NCBI RefSeq assembly: GCF_006227205.1
Contig: NZ_VCNG01000009.1
Span: forward strand, 124,001-188,000
DNA: 64,000 nt
Direction of reading: 5' to 3'
Source of the DNA: Pseudomonas sp. ICMP22404
GTDB lineage: Bacteria; Pseudomonadota; Gammaproteobacteria; Pseudomonadales; Pseudomonadaceae
Shown: piece by piece, positions 24,022 to 33,715 of the stretch
How positions within the stretch are numbered: the stretch's first letter is position 1
How the letters are laid out: each line of letters opens with the position of its first letter
Notes under the pieces: generated by a model
Database searches by the model: none
Told to the model about the DNA's origin: nothing
Seen by the model: only the letters and a program-made list of their open reading frames with translations
Program-made: the position numbers and the translations under genes

Positions 24022-25956
24022 TCAGGCCCTGAACTGCCCCAGACTCGCCTTCAACTGCGCCGCCAGATTATCCAGCACCTTGCCGCTCGCCGTCGTCTCG
24101 ACCACGGCTTGAGCCGCTTTCTCGGCCTGGACGTGAATGGTCTCGACCCGCCCACGCACCGCCTGCGCCCCCTGGGCCTGATGAGCCGCCGCCTGAGTCG
24201 CCAGACCAATGGCCGCATGCACTTGCTCTACGGACGCCTGCACCGACTGCTGCAAACGAGCACTGTCGCGCAGCACCAGCAGCCCCTCACTGGCCTGCCG
24301 CCCCGCCTGGCCGATCGCAGCCACCGCCTCGCGAGCGCCCTGCTGCAACGCCACGATATGGGCCTGGATGTCACCGGTCGAACTCTGGGTCTTGCTCGCC
24401 AGCGCCCGCACTTCGTCCGCCACCACCGCAAAACCACGCCCGGTCTCCCCGGCCCGCGCCGCTTCGATGGCCGCGTTCAAGGCCAGCAGGTTGGTCTGCT
24501 CGGCGATGCCGTGAATGACCGTCAGCACCACTTCGATCTGTTCGCTCTGCTGCGCCAGTCGTTCGATCACCTTCGCCCCGGTATCAACCTGCCCGGCCAG
24601 CGCCTCGATCAGACCGCTGACCTTGGCCGAGGTACGGGTGTTTTCATCGGTGGCCTGACGGATCTCCACCACCTGCTGCAAGGCCGCCTGCATCGCCTGG
24701 CTTTCCGACTGTGCTTCGTCAGCCATTTGCGACAGCGCACGCAAGCTCTCAGCCACCTCATCGCGCTGCATCCCGGCCGCCGCATCGGCACCGGAGTTGC
24801 GCAAGGTCATTGCACCGATCTCCACGCCGGTGCGCTGGGCGACATCGCCCGCCTCCCGCACGATGGGCTGCAACTTATCCACAAAGCGATTGACCGCCGA
24901 GGCCATGTCGCCAATTTCATCCTTGCTGTTGATCTGCACACGCTTGGTCAGGTCACCCTCGCCCGCCGCCAGATCGTTCATGGCCGCGATCAGCAGCTTC
25001 AAGCGATTGACCACCCGACGCCCCAGCACCACGGCCAACAACAGCAGCACGCCGAAGCCGACCAGCGCCAGGCCGAGGCCGATCCGCCAGCGCAAGGTAC
25101 TTGCCGCTTCCTGCACCGTACTGGAAGTGTTGGTCTGCATCTGCGTAGCTGTGGTCTGTGCCGACTGCAGACGACCGCGCATGGCAGCGGCACTGTCGGC
25201 GGCGGCCCCCTTGAGGCTGTCACCGACCAACTGGTCACTGCTGGCGATCAATGCCGAGAAGCGCTGGTCCAGCGCCTTCAGATCGGACTCCACCGAAGCG
25301 GTGGAGACCCCCATCAATACCTTACCGATTTCCACCCCATTGGGATTGATCGATGCCTCAAGGTAGTACACCGACGGATCGGTCTTCGCAGCGTCCAGCA
25401 CCTTGTCCAAGGCCCGCTCGCCCTTGCCCTTCTCCAGCAAGGCCTTGTTGATCGCGTTATCCCGGTTCAGGTAGCGGGTCAGGTGCTCACCGTTGGCGTC
25501 GTCATAGATGACGAACAATACGTTGGGGTTGCGCTGGGCCCGACGGGCGAATTCGGAGAGTGTCGGTATGTCGCTGTCCCACATGGCGCGGGGCGCAACG
25601 GAAGCCAGGAGCTGCGCCATATCATTGGCGGAGTCCTTGAGCGCTTTTTCCAGCGTCGTCCGCAATTGCGACTGCTCATCTTTCAGGCGCGCGGACAGAC
25701 CTGCATTCAATCGCTGACGGGTATTGGCAGACAAGCTGTCCAGGCTCGACGTGACCTCCCGCCCAGCCTGCTCCAGCTCACCGGAGAGCTTCTGGCTGTC
25801 AGCCCCCAGGCGTGTGCCCAAGTCGCTTTCAAGCGCCGTGACCGTGCTGCGGGTCAGCGCAACCGCCACCAACACCTGCACCAAAAGGGCGATACCAAGG
25901 GTAACGAACACAGGCCGTAGTAAACGGCTTTGTAACAGTGAGAGAACGGCCGACAC
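24022..25956 (-). CDS. Methyl-accepting chemotaxis protein
   Basis: A 644-residue transmembrane chemoreceptor. Residues about 13-33 form TM1, 34-290 a periplasmic sensor with helical flanks and a small alpha/beta core (NPNVLFVIYDDANGEHL...GVEIGKVLMGVST) reminiscent of a Cache-type fold, 291-312 TM2, then a HAMP domain. The cytoplasmic signalling hairpin has the highly conserved tip QTNLLALNAAIEAARAGETG followed by RGFAVVADEVRALA. The ligand is unknown. The GTG at 25956 is preferred because AGAGGG lies 7 bases upstream and TM1 then sits at the normal distance; an ATG eight codons earlier is the alternative. It is a single-gene unit between the tRNAs and purA, with no che genes in the window. 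Confidence 0.9.
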   Translation of the reverse strand: MSAVLSLLQSRLLRPVFVTLGIALLVQVLVAVALTRSTVTALESDLGTRLGADSQKLSGELEQAGREVTSSLDSLSANTRQRLNAGLSARLKDEQSQLRTTLEKALKDSANDMAQLLASVAPRAMWDSDIPTLSEFARRAQRNPNVLFVIYDDANGEHLTRYLNRDNAINKALLEKGKGERALDKVLDAAKTDPSVYYLEASINPNGVEIGKVLMGVSTASVESDLKALDQRFSALIASSDQLVGDSLKGAAADSAAAMRGRLQSAQTTATQMQTNTSSTVQEAASTLRWRIGLGLALVGFGVLLLLAVVLGRRVVNRLKLLIAAMNDLAAGEGDLTKRVQINSKDEIGDMASAVNRFVDKLQPIVREAGDVAQRTGVEIGAMTLRNSGADAAAGMQRDEVAESLRALSQMADEAQSESQAMQAALQQVVEIRQATDENTRTSAKVSGLIEALAGQVDTGAKVIERLAQQSEQIEVVLTVIHGIAEQTNLLALNAAIEAARAGETGRGFAVVADEVRALASKTQSSTGDIQAHIVALQQGAREAVAAIGQAGRQASEGLLVLRDSARLQQSVQASVEQVHAAIGLATQAAAHQAQGAQAVRGRVETIHVQAEKAAQAVVETTASGKVLDNLAAQLKASLGQFRA

Positions 25957-26058
25957 GGAAAATCCCTCTACGAACGCCATTAAATTGATGGCACTCGTCA
26001 AGAGATGCCAGTAATGGAGTTGCGTAGCAAGTGTTGTGCCGTCGGCAGGCAGAAACGA

Positions 26059-26084
26059 CAAAGGACCCAAATCAGGGTCCTTTG
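26059..26084 (-). terminator. Terminator of purA
   Basis: AAAGGACCC-TGATTT-GGGTCCTTT forms a 9-bp stem just past the purA stop, followed on the minus strand by GTCGTTTCT and on the plus strand by GTCTTTTA. It closes the hfq-hflX-hflK-hflC-hisZ-purA region or its last transcript. Confidence 0.8.
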
Positions 26085-26104
26085 TCTTTTACATCAGTAA
26101 CTTA

Positions 26105-27397
26105 TCAGGCGAACGGATGACGCAGAACGATGGTTTCGTTGCGGTCCGGCCCCGTCGAAATAATGTCGATCGGCGCACCGACCAGCTCTTCGAGGCGCTT
26201 GATGTAGTTGCGGGCAGCCACAGGCAGCTCTTCCAGGGCCTTGACGCCCACGGTCGACTCGGTCCAGCCCGGCATCTGCTCGTACACTGGCTCCAGGCCG
26301 ATGTAGCTGTCAGCATCGGTCGGTGCGTCGATGACCGCGCCGTCCTGGTTCTTGTAGCCTACGCAGATGTTGATGGTTTCCAGGCCGTCCAGCACGTCCA
26401 GCTTGGTCAGGCACAGGCCCGAGATGCTGTTGACGTCGATGGCGCGACGCAGGATGACGGCATCGAACCAGCCGCAACGACGGGCACGACCGGTGGTGGC
26501 ACCGAACTCATGACCACGCTTGGCCAGGAAAGCACCGACGTCGTCGAACAGCTCGGTCGGGAACGGACCCGAGCCCACGCGAGTGGTGTAGGCCTTGGTG
26601 ATGCCGAGGATGTAGTCCACGTACATCGGACCGAAACCCGAACCCGTGGCGATGCCGCCGGCGGTGGTGTTGGAGCTGGTGACGTACGGGTAGGTACCGT
26701 GGTCGATGTCCAGCAGCGAACCCTGGGCGCCTTCGAACATGATGTCCTTGCCCGCGCGACGCAGCTCGTGCAGCTCGGCGGTGACGTCGAGCATCATCGG
26801 CTTGAGCAGCTCGGCGTATTCCATGCACTCGTCCAGGGTCTTCTGGAAGTCGATGGCCGGCTCTTTGTAGTAATTGACCAGGACGAAGTTGTGGTAGTCC
26901 AGCAACTCGCCCAGCTTGGCGGCGAAACGCTCGCGGTGGAACAGATCACCGATGCGCAGGCCACGACGGGCCACCTTGTCTTCGTAGGCCGGGCCGATGC
27001 CGCGACCGGTGGTGCCGATCTTCATCTCGCCACGGGCCTTTTCACGGGCCTGGTCCAGCGCAACGTGGTAGGACAGGATCAGCGGGCAGGACGGGCTGAT
27101 ACGCAGGCGCTCGCGCACCGGTACGCCTTTCTCTTCCAGCTTGACGATTTCCCGCAGCAGAGCGTCGGGGGCAACCACGACACCGTTACCGATCAGGCAC
27201 TGCACGCCTTCGCGCAGCACGCCCGACGGAATCAGGTGCAGAACGGTTTTTTCACCGTCGATCACCAACGTGTGACCGGCGTTGTGGCCACCCTGGTAGC
27301 GCACTACGGCGGCAGCATGTTCGGTCAGCAGATCAACGATCTTGCCTTTGCCCTCATCACCCCATTGGGTGCCCAGGACTACGACATTCTTACCCAT
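26105..27397 (-). CDS. purA: Adenylosuccinate synthetase
   Basis: PurA joins IMP and aspartate with GTP to give adenylosuccinate, the first committed step to AMP. The 430-residue protein has the N-terminal GTP loop GTQWGDEGKGK, the catalytic-site segment GGHNAGHTLV, and the downstream FEGAQGSLLDIDHGTYPYVT signature. The ATG at 27397 follows GAGGACAAGTGTT and gives the standard N-terminus MGKNVVVLGT; five codons upstream are open but not needed. It lies 54 bases behind hisZ on the same strand. Confidence 0.98.
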   Translation of the reverse strand: MGKNVVVLGTQWGDEGKGKIVDLLTEHAAAVVRYQGGHNAGHTLVIDGEKTVLHLIPSGVLREGVQCLIGNGVVVAPDALLREIVKLEEKGVPVRERLRISPSCPLILSYHVALDQAREKARGEMKIGTTGRGIGPAYEDKVARRGLRIGDLFHRERFAAKLGELLDYHNFVLVNYYKEPAIDFQKTLDECMEYAELLKPMMLDVTAELHELRRAGKDIMFEGAQGSLLDIDHGTYPYVTSSNTTAGGIATGSGFGPMYVDYILGITKAYTTRVGSGPFPTELFDDVGAFLAKRGHEFGATTGRARRCGWFDAVILRRAIDVNSISGLCLTKLDVLDGLETINICVGYKNQDGAVIDAPTDADSYIGLEPVYEQMPGWTESTVGVKALEELPVAARNYIKRLEELVGAPIDIISTGPDRNETIVLRHPFA

Positions 27398-27451
27398 AAC
27401 ACTTGTCCTCATTCGCGCAAACTTGGTGCCGGCCGCGGCCGGCGGGAAAAC

Positions 27452-28639
27452 TCAAGAAGCCAGCGGCAATACTTGCCAAAGCCCGTTCTGCTGAATCAAT
27501 TGCCGGTCGCAGTCCGCTTCACGGGCGGCGGCCAAAGGCTGCCCAGGCAAGGCCTGGACGACACGCTGACCCTCGCTGCGCAACTGGCAGACAGCCTGCC
27601 AGAGTGCCGCATCCGTACTGTCAGGCATCCAGATACCGCCGGACGGTAGCTCGATTTCAGCACGCCCCAGGGTCACCAGGGTTTTCAGATCGGTAGAGAA
27701 ACCGGTCGCCGGACGGGCACGACCGAAGTCGGCGCCGATATCGTCGTAACGACCGCCCTGGGCGATGGACTGGCCCACGCCAGGGACGAACACGGCGAAC
27801 ACCACGCCGGTGTGGTAGTGGTAGCCGCGCAACTCGCCCAGGTCGAAATACAACGGCAACTCAGGGAAGCGCACCGACAGACGCTCGGCGATTGCCAGCA
27901 GGTCGTCCAGCGCCGCCAGTACAGGCGCTGGCGCATGAGCCAGGCGATCACGCGCTGCCGCCAGTACTTCACGGCCGCCACACAGATCCACCAACGCCCG
28001 CAGCATGTCGGACAGGTCGGCCGGCAAGCCTTCGGTCAGGCTGATGACTTCATCGATGGCCTTGCGCTGCAAGGCATCGAACAATTGTTGCTCCACTTCA
28101 CCGGACAGACCGGCCGCACGGGCCAGGCCACGATAGATGCCAACGTGGCCCAGATCCATGTGGACATCCGGCACGTCCGCCAGTTGCAGCATGGCCAACA
28201 TCAGGCTGATGACTTCCACGTCGCTGCTCGGGCTGGCATCGCCGTACAACTCGGCCCCCAGCTGGATCGGGCTGCGCGAGGACGACAGGGCGCGCGGCTG
28301 GGCGTGCAGCACACTGCCGGCGTAGCACAGGCGACTGGGACCTTCACGGCGCAGGGTATGGGCGTCGATACGCGCTACCTGGGGCGTGATGTCGGCACGA
28401 AAACCCATCTGCCGGCCCGACTGCGGGTCGACGACCTTGAAGGTGCGCAGATCCAGGTCCTGGCCCGCGCCGGTCAGCAGGGATTCCAGGTACTCGATAT
28501 GCGGGGTGACGACGAACTCGTAGCCCCAGCTCTGGAACAGATCCAACACCTGCCGACGCGCTACTTCGATACGCGCAGCTTCCGGTGGCAGTACTTCTTC
28601 GATGCCATCTGGCAGCAGCCAGCGGTCTACCGTTGCCAT
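27452..28639 (-). CDS. hisZ: ATP phosphoribosyltransferase regulatory subunit HisZ
   Basis: HisZ is a paralogue of histidyl-tRNA synthetase that lacks aminoacylation activity and forms a complex with short-form HisG for the first step of histidine synthesis. The 395-residue product shows the class II synthetase motif 2-like segment (MGFRADITPQVARIDAH, RLCYAGSVLHAQPR) but lacks an anticodon-binding domain. hisG is not in the window; placement next to purA links two pathways that use purine nucleotides and PRPP. The start at 28639 gives MATVDRWLLPDGIEEVLPPE. Confidence 0.95.
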   Translation of the reverse strand: MATVDRWLLPDGIEEVLPPEAARIEVARRQVLDLFQSWGYEFVVTPHIEYLESLLTGAGQDLDLRTFKVVDPQSGRQMGFRADITPQVARIDAHTLRREGPSRLCYAGSVLHAQPRALSSSRSPIQLGAELYGDASPSSDVEVISLMLAMLQLADVPDVHMDLGHVGIYRGLARAAGLSGEVEQQLFDALQRKAIDEVISLTEGLPADLSDMLRALVDLCGGREVLAAARDRLAHAPAPVLAALDDLLAIAERLSVRFPELPLYFDLGELRGYHYHTGVVFAVFVPGVGQSIAQGGRYDDIGADFGRARPATGFSTDLKTLVTLGRAEIELPSGGIWMPDSTDAALWQAVCQLRSEGQRVVQALPGQPLAAAREADCDRQLIQQNGLWQVLPLAS

Positions 28640-28844
28640 TACGCCATTCCCCTATGGTCCGGGCGGCCAGCCTTCGGGCAAGCCTTGAGTGAAGCAGAAA
28701 GCGCCCACGCTCTGCGCAAAAAGCGCGCAAGGGCGACGTGACGAATGGCCCGGAAACGGCCTCGTCCAGCACTTTCCTCGAAAAACCTGTCGAGTCGTTC
28801 GACCCGACGCCTGCAACCAAAACCGCAATCGAACGTGCAGACGC

Positions 28845-28868
28845 AAAAAAGCCGGGAATTTCCCGGCT
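28845..28868 (-). terminator. Terminator downstream of hflC
   Basis: AGCCGGGA-AAT-TCCCGGCT followed on the minus strand by TTTTTTGCG is a classic intrinsic terminator. It splits hfq-hflX-hflK-hflC from hisZ-purA, which should have their own promoter in 28640-28840. The 313-base gap 28640-28952 shows no gene apart from this hairpin. Confidence 0.88.
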
Positions 28869-28952
28869 GCCGCATCATACACCCGTTTTCCCAAAGGATC
28901 ACCCCGCCAGACGTTTTAGCCGCCGGGCGGAGTGTCTCAGGTCAACGTTGCA

Positions 28953-29822
28953 TCAAGGCTTGGCCTTTTCCAGGTAGCGGAAAAAGTCGCTGCTCGGGTC
29001 CAGGACCAACACGTCGGATTTGTGCGCGAAGCTTTCACGGTAGGCATGCAGGCTACGGTAGAACGCGTAGAACTCCTGGTCCTGGCCATAGGCCTTGGCA
29101 TAGATCGCCGCAGCCTGGGCATCGCCGTCACCGCGAACTTCTTCCGATTCACGATAGGCTTCTGCCAGCAACACGCGACGCTGACGATCGGCGTCGGCAC
29201 GGATGCCTTCGGCCAGCTCGTTACCCTTCGCGCGATGCTCGCGGGCTTCACGCTCGCGCTCGGTGCTCATCCGCTCGAACACGCTGCGGTTCACTTCCTT
29301 TGGCAGATCGATGGCCTTGACCCGGACATCGACCACTTCAATACCCAGTTCCTTTTCCGCCATGGTGTTCAGCGAACGGGTAATGTCGGCCATGAGCGCA
29401 TCACGCTCACCGGACACCACTTCATGCAGGGTGCGCTTACCGAACTGGTCACGCAAACCCGACTCCAGGCGGCGGGACAGGCGTTCGTCGGCGATCTGCT
29501 TGAGACCCGAGGTGGCCGTGTAGAAGCGCTCGGCATCCTTCACGCGCCACTTGGCATAGGCATCGACCATGACCGCTTTCTTTTCCAGTGTCAGGAAGCG
29601 TTGCGTCGGTGCATCCAACGTCATCAGGCGCGCGTCGAACTTGCGCACCTTGTTGACGTACGGCACTTTCACATGCAGCCCTGGCTGGACATCCGTCTCG
29701 ACCACGCGACCGAACTGCAGCAACACCGCACGCTCGGTCTGGGACACGATGTAGAAGCAGTTCCAGGCAGCGATCGCTACGACGACGCCAACAATAAGGG
29801 CGATCAGCGATTTATTGCTCAT
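28953..29822 (-). CDS. hflC: HflC, subunit of the HflKC membrane complex
   Basis: This 289-residue SPFH/prohibitin-family protein has one N-terminal membrane anchor (SLIALIVGVVVAIAAWNCFY) and a periplasmic SPFH domain followed by long helices. With HflK it forms a large vault around the FtsH protease and modulates membrane-protein degradation. Its ATG overlaps the hflK stop by one base (TGATG), so the partners are co-translated. A strong terminator follows the gene. Confidence 0.96.
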   Translation of the reverse strand: MSNKSLIALIVGVVVAIAAWNCFYIVSQTERAVLLQFGRVVETDVQPGLHVKVPYVNKVRKFDARLMTLDAPTQRFLTLEKKAVMVDAYAKWRVKDAERFYTATSGLKQIADERLSRRLESGLRDQFGKRTLHEVVSGERDALMADITRSLNTMAEKELGIEVVDVRVKAIDLPKEVNRSVFERMSTEREREAREHRAKGNELAEGIRADADRQRRVLLAEAYRESEEVRGDGDAQAAAIYAKAYGQDQEFYAFYRSLHAYRESFAHKSDVLVLDPSSDFFRYLEKAKP

Positions 29823-30991
29823 CAGCGACTCTCCCTGGTACGTGCTTGCTGTTGCTGCTCCACCGCAGCGCGAGCATTCGCTTCATTGCTGGAAGACGAC
29901 GTGCTGGCCGGCGGCGTGCTGGTGTTGCGACCGCTCTCGACCATCTTGTCCAGCGGTAGGTACAGCAGATTGCTCTGGCCGTTCTTGTTGCCGGTCACGA
30001 GGACCTTGCTGGTGTTGCTGAAGACTTCCTGCATGGTGTCCAGGTACAGACGCTCGCGGGTCACCTCAGGGGCCTTGCGATACTCGGCCACCAGCTTGGT
30101 GAAGCGATCGGCCTCACCCTTGGCACGGGAGACCACTTCGTCGCGGTAACCGTTGGCATCCTCGATGATGCGCTGGGCCTGGCCACGGGCTTCCGGCACA
30201 ACGCCGTTGGCATAGGTTTCGGCCTGGTTGCGCGAACGCTGCTCGTCTTCACGGGCGCGGATCACATCGTCGAAGGCTTCCTGGACCTCACGCGGCGCCG
30301 CGGCGCTCTGCACGTTGACCTGGGTGACGGTGATGCCGGTGCGATAGGTGTCGAGGAACCGCTGCAGGCGCTCCTTGATTTCGCTGGCCATCAACTCACG
30401 GCCCTCGGTCAGCACCTGGTCCATGGCGGTGGAACCCACCACATGGCGCAGCGCACTCTCGGTGGCATGCTGCAGGCTGACTTCCGGCTGGTCGACATTC
30501 AGTACGAAGTCTTGCAGGTTGGTGATCTTGTACTGCACGGTCAGCGGCACTTCGACGATGTTTTCGTCTTCCGTGAGCATCTGGCCCTGCTTGGTGTAGG
30601 CACGCTCACGCGTGACGTTTTCCATGTACTTCTGATCGATCGGCGGGAAATAGATGTTCAGGCCCGGGCCGACGGTTTCGTAGTACTTGCCGAAGCGCAG
30701 CACCACGGCCTGCTCCTGCTCGTCCACGACATAGACCGCGCTGTACAGCCAGATCGCCGCGAGCACGACCAGACCGATGCCGAGCAGGCCGAAACCGCCG
30801 CCCTTGCCCGGACGACCACTGCCGTCGTCACCGCGTTTCTTACCGCCACCGAACAAACCGTTCAGGCTTTCCTGCAGCTTGCGGAAGGCCTCGTCGAGAT
30901 CCGGTGGCCCCTTGCGGTCGCCGTTGTTACGACGCTTGCCGCCCCAGGGATCCTGGTTATTCGAGTTGCCACCCGGCTCATTCCAAGCCAT
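29822..30991 (-). CDS. hflK: HflK, subunit of the HflKC membrane complex
   Basis: The 389-residue protein has a Gly/Asn/Lys-rich cytoplasmic N-terminus (MAWNEPGGNSNNQDPWGGKR), one membrane segment (FGLLGIGLVVLAAIWLYSAV) near residue 75, an SPFH domain and a low-complexity Ser/Gln-rich tail. The ATG at 30991 is preceded by GGAGAGCGCT and matches family N-termini; the 12 open codons upstream are not conserved-looking. It lies 85 bases behind hflX. Confidence 0.96.
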   Translation of the reverse strand: MAWNEPGGNSNNQDPWGGKRRNNGDRKGPPDLDEAFRKLQESLNGLFGGGKKRGDDGSGRPGKGGGFGLLGIGLVVLAAIWLYSAVYVVDEQEQAVVLRFGKYYETVGPGLNIYFPPIDQKYMENVTRERAYTKQGQMLTEDENIVEVPLTVQYKITNLQDFVLNVDQPEVSLQHATESALRHVVGSTAMDQVLTEGRELMASEIKERLQRFLDTYRTGITVTQVNVQSAAAPREVQEAFDDVIRAREDEQRSRNQAETYANGVVPEARGQAQRIIEDANGYRDEVVSRAKGEADRFTKLVAEYRKAPEVTRERLYLDTMQEVFSNTSKVLVTGNKNGQSNLLYLPLDKMVESGRNTSTPPASTSSSSNEANARAAVEQQQQARTRESR

Positions 30992-31076
30992 AGCGCTCTC
31001 CATCTGATAAAGCAAAGACGCACCCACGGCGCGCCGGCCAATGCTACAGAATGCCTGACACAGCTTTCTCAGGCTT

Positions 31077-32378
31077 TTATTGCAAAGTGTGTTGCTCGAT
31101 GAACTCCATCGGTTTCAGCCCTTCACGACTGACCAGCCGATTCAGCTCCGACCGCGGCAGGCGAACCGCCAGCAGGCAAGTGCCTTCTTCGTCATGTTCT
31201 TCTTTTTGCACCGCGCCCAGCTCGAAGAACTGGGCACGCAGGCGGGCGAACCGTTGCGGCAGCTTCAGGGTGCCGACAAACAGGTCGCTGCCCAACAGCT
31301 CCGCCACGGCCTGCTCGAGCAGCTCGAGGCCAGTACCGTCCCGGGCCGACAACCAGACCCGCTGCGGCTTGCCATCGGCATCGCGCTGGATCTGCGGCTC
31401 CACGCCTTCGAGCAAATCGAGTTTGTTGTATACCTCCAGGATCGGCAAGTCCTGGGCTCCAATCTCGCCGAGCACCACCATGACCTGCTCGATCTGCAGC
31501 ATCCGGTCCGGCTCGGCGGCATCGATCACATGCAGCAGCAGGTCGGAGTTGCTCGACTCTTCGAGCGTAGCTCGGAAAGCCTCGACCAGTTTATGCGGCA
31601 GGTGACGGATGAAGCCCACGGTGTCGGCCAGCACGATCGGCCCGAGGTCGTCCAGGTCGAGCCGGCGCAAGGTCGGGTCGAGCGTGGCGAACAACTGGTC
31701 GGCGGCATAGACGTCCGACTGGGTCACGTTATTGAACAGCGTCGATTTGCCGGCGTTGGTATAGCCCACTAGGGAAACCGTCGGGATGTCCGCGCGCTTG
31801 CGGCCGCGCCGCGACTGCTCGCGCTGGCTGCGGACCTTTTCCAGGCGCCCCTTGATCTGGCGCAGGCGAATCCGCAACAGGCGCCGGTCGGTTTCCAGCT
31901 GGGTTTCACCCGGACCGCGCAGACCGATACCGCCCTTCTGCCGCTCAAGGTGAGTCCAGCCACGCACCAGCCGCGTGCTCATGTGCTCGAGCTGGGCCAG
32001 TTCGACCTGGAGCTTGCCTTCATGGGTACGGGCGCGCTGGGCGAAGATATCGAGAATCAGGCCCGTACGGTCGATCACGCGACACTCGAATACGCGTTCG
32101 AGGTTACGTTCCTGACTGGGCGTGAGGATGTGATTGAAGATCACCAGATCGGCTTCTTCGGCCTTGACCAGGTCGCGCAACTCCTCGACCTTGCCGCTGC
32201 CGATCAGGAATTTGGCGGTTGGCCGATGACGCGGCACGTTGAAAAACGCGACGGTCTCGGCGCCGGCCGAAAGTGCCAACTCCTGAAACTCCTGCGGGTC
32301 TTCGCGCGCCTCAGGGTCCTGTCCATCCAGGTGAACGAGAATGGCCCGCTCACCACCACCGTGGCGCTCAAAGAACAA
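31077..32378 (-). CDS. hflX: Ribosome-associated GTPase HflX
   Basis: HflX is a 50S-binding GTPase that splits stalled or hibernating ribosomes, notably after heat stress. The 433-residue protein has the N-terminal HflX domain (ETVAFFNVPRHRPTAKFLIG, FDIFAQRA-type segment) and the G domain with G1 GYTNAGKST, G3 DTVGF and G4 NKLD. The start is a TTG at 32378 (MFFERHGGGERAILVH) following AGGAGTCTCC, 12 bases after the hfq stop. The rare start codon and the very short gap point to coupling with hfq. Confidence 0.95.
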   Translation of the reverse strand: MFFERHGGGERAILVHLDGQDPEAREDPQEFQELALSAGAETVAFFNVPRHRPTAKFLIGSGKVEELRDLVKAEEADLVIFNHILTPSQERNLERVFECRVIDRTGLILDIFAQRARTHEGKLQVELAQLEHMSTRLVRGWTHLERQKGGIGLRGPGETQLETDRRLLRIRLRQIKGRLEKVRSQREQSRRGRKRADIPTVSLVGYTNAGKSTLFNNVTQSDVYAADQLFATLDPTLRRLDLDDLGPIVLADTVGFIRHLPHKLVEAFRATLEESSNSDLLLHVIDAAEPDRMLQIEQVMVVLGEIGAQDLPILEVYNKLDLLEGVEPQIQRDADGKPQRVWLSARDGTGLELLEQAVAELLGSDLFVGTLKLPQRFARLRAQFFELGAVQKEEHDEEGTCLLAVRLPRSELNRLVSREGLKPMEFIEQHTLQ

Positions 32379-32390
32379 AGGAGACTCCTA

Positions 32391-32651
32391 TCAGGCGTTA
32401 CCCGGTTCAGCGTCACCGCCTTCGGATTCGGTTGCGCTTGGCAGACGAATTGGACGAACCGGCACGACTGTCGAGATAGCGTGCTTGTAGACCATCTGGC
32501 TGACGGTGTTTTTCAGAAGGATGACGAACTGGTCGAAAGACTCGATCGTGCCTTGCAGTTTGATCCCGTTGACCAGATAGATGGACACCCCAACTTTCTC
32601 TTTACGTAAAGTGTTCAAGTAAGGGTCTTGTAGCGAATGCCCTTTTGACAT
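32391..32651 (-). CDS. hfq: RNA chaperone Hfq
   Basis: The 86-residue Sm-like protein (MSKGHSLQDPYLNTLRKEKV) forms the hexamer that pairs sRNAs with mRNAs and, in Pseudomonas, assembles translation-repressing complexes with Crc on A-rich motifs. Sm1 (VSIYLVNGIKLQGTIESFDQ) and Sm2 (VYKHAISTVVP) are intact; the short C-terminal tail is acidic. AAGGAGTGCGGCAC precedes the ATG. It follows miaA by 92 bases, which leaves room for its own promoter. Confidence 0.98.
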   Translation of the reverse strand: MSKGHSLQDPYLNTLRKEKVGVSIYLVNGIKLQGTIESFDQFVILLKNTVSQMVYKHAISTVVPVRPIRLPSATESEGGDAEPGNA

Positions 32652-32743
32652 GTGCCGCACTCCTTTAAGGATCAATAATAAAAATCGGAATCAGATGGCT
32701 TCGGCCGTCACACCCCCAAGGATAGACGGCAAATTGCAAGGAC

Positions 32744-33715
32744 TCAGCTCAATATGGAGACGGTCCCCAGGTATTTCAAGGCGCGTGGCAGATTGTCGCA
32801 ATCAAGGCTGTCGAGCCAATGCAAGTCAGTCCAGCTGCGCAACCAGGTGAACTGGCGCTTCGCCAACTGGCGCGTGGCAATGATCCCACGCTCCTGCATC
32901 TCGGCTGACGTCAGCTTGCCGTCCAGGTAATCCCAGACTTGTCGATAACCCACCGCACGTATAGACGGCAACCCGGCATGCAGGTCACTTCGCTCACGCA
33001 GGGCTACGACCTCGTCGATGAACCCCTGTTCCAACATCAATGTGAATCTTTGTTCAATTCGACGGTGCAGCACTTGCCGGTTCGCCGGGGCGATGGCCAG
33101 ATTCGCGACAGTATAGGGTAATTGTTGCAGTCCCGAAGCGGCTGCTTCAGTACTTTGCGCAGATTGTCGCTGGCGCAGGGCCGTCATGCTCTGGCCGCTG
33201 ACCCGGTAAACCTCCAGGGCCCGGCTCAGGCGCTGCGGATCGTTGGGGTGAATTCGCGCCGCCGACTCCGGGTCGATGACCGCCAATTGCTCGTGCAGGG
33301 CCTGCCAGCCAAGGCGCCCGGCCTCTTCTTCAATTTGCGCGCGCACCTCGGGATCGGCCGCCGGCATGTCGGCCAGCCCATCGATCAAGGCTTTGTAATA
33401 CAGCATCGTCCCGCCCACCAGCAGCGGGATATTGCCCCGCGCGGTGATGTCGGCCATGGCCTGGAGGGCATCACGGCGAAAATCCGCAGCCGAGTAGGCT
33501 TCGGCCGGGTCCAGGATGTCGATCAGCCGATGCGGGAATTCCGCCAGCAGCTCTTTTGACGGTTTGGCCGTGCCGATGTCCATGCCCCGGTAGACCAGTG
33601 CCGAATCGACGCTGATCAACTCGCAAGGCAGGACCTTGGTCAGCTCGATGGCCAGGTCGGTCTTGCCAGCGGCGGTCGGCCCCATCAGGAAAATCGCGGG
33701 GGGTAGCTGGCTCAT
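32744..33715 (-). CDS. miaA: tRNA dimethylallyltransferase
   Basis: MiaA transfers a dimethylallyl group to A37 of tRNAs that read UNN codons. The 323-residue enzyme has the P-loop GPTAAGKT, the DSALVYRGMDIGTAKP segment and RAVGYRQVWDYLDG near the C-terminus. The start (MSQLPPAIFLMGPTAAG) shares one base with the stop of mutL (TGATG), so the two are coupled. The frame is open 25 codons further upstream, but that part lies inside mutL. Confidence 0.97.
   Translation of the reverse strand: MSQLPPAIFLMGPTAAGKTDLAIELTKVLPCELISVDSALVYRGMDIGTAKPSKELLAEFPHRLIDILDPAEAYSAADFRRDALQAMADITARGNIPLLVGGTMLYYKALIDGLADMPAADPEVRAQIEEEAGRLGWQALHEQLAVIDPESAARIHPNDPQRLSRALEVYRVSGQSMTALRQRQSAQSTEAAASGLQQLPYTVANLAIAPANRQVLHRRIEQRFTLMLEQGFIDEVVALRERSDLHAGLPSIRAVGYRQVWDYLDGKLTSAEMQERGIIATRQLAKRQFTWLRSWTDLHWLDSLDCDNLPRALKYLGTVSILS

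Noticed and set aside
23719..25920. Plus-strand open frame of 733 codons covering the second tRNA and the chemoreceptor
   Set aside because: Runs through a tRNA gene and antisense to a clear chemoreceptor; composition is typical of a shadow frame.
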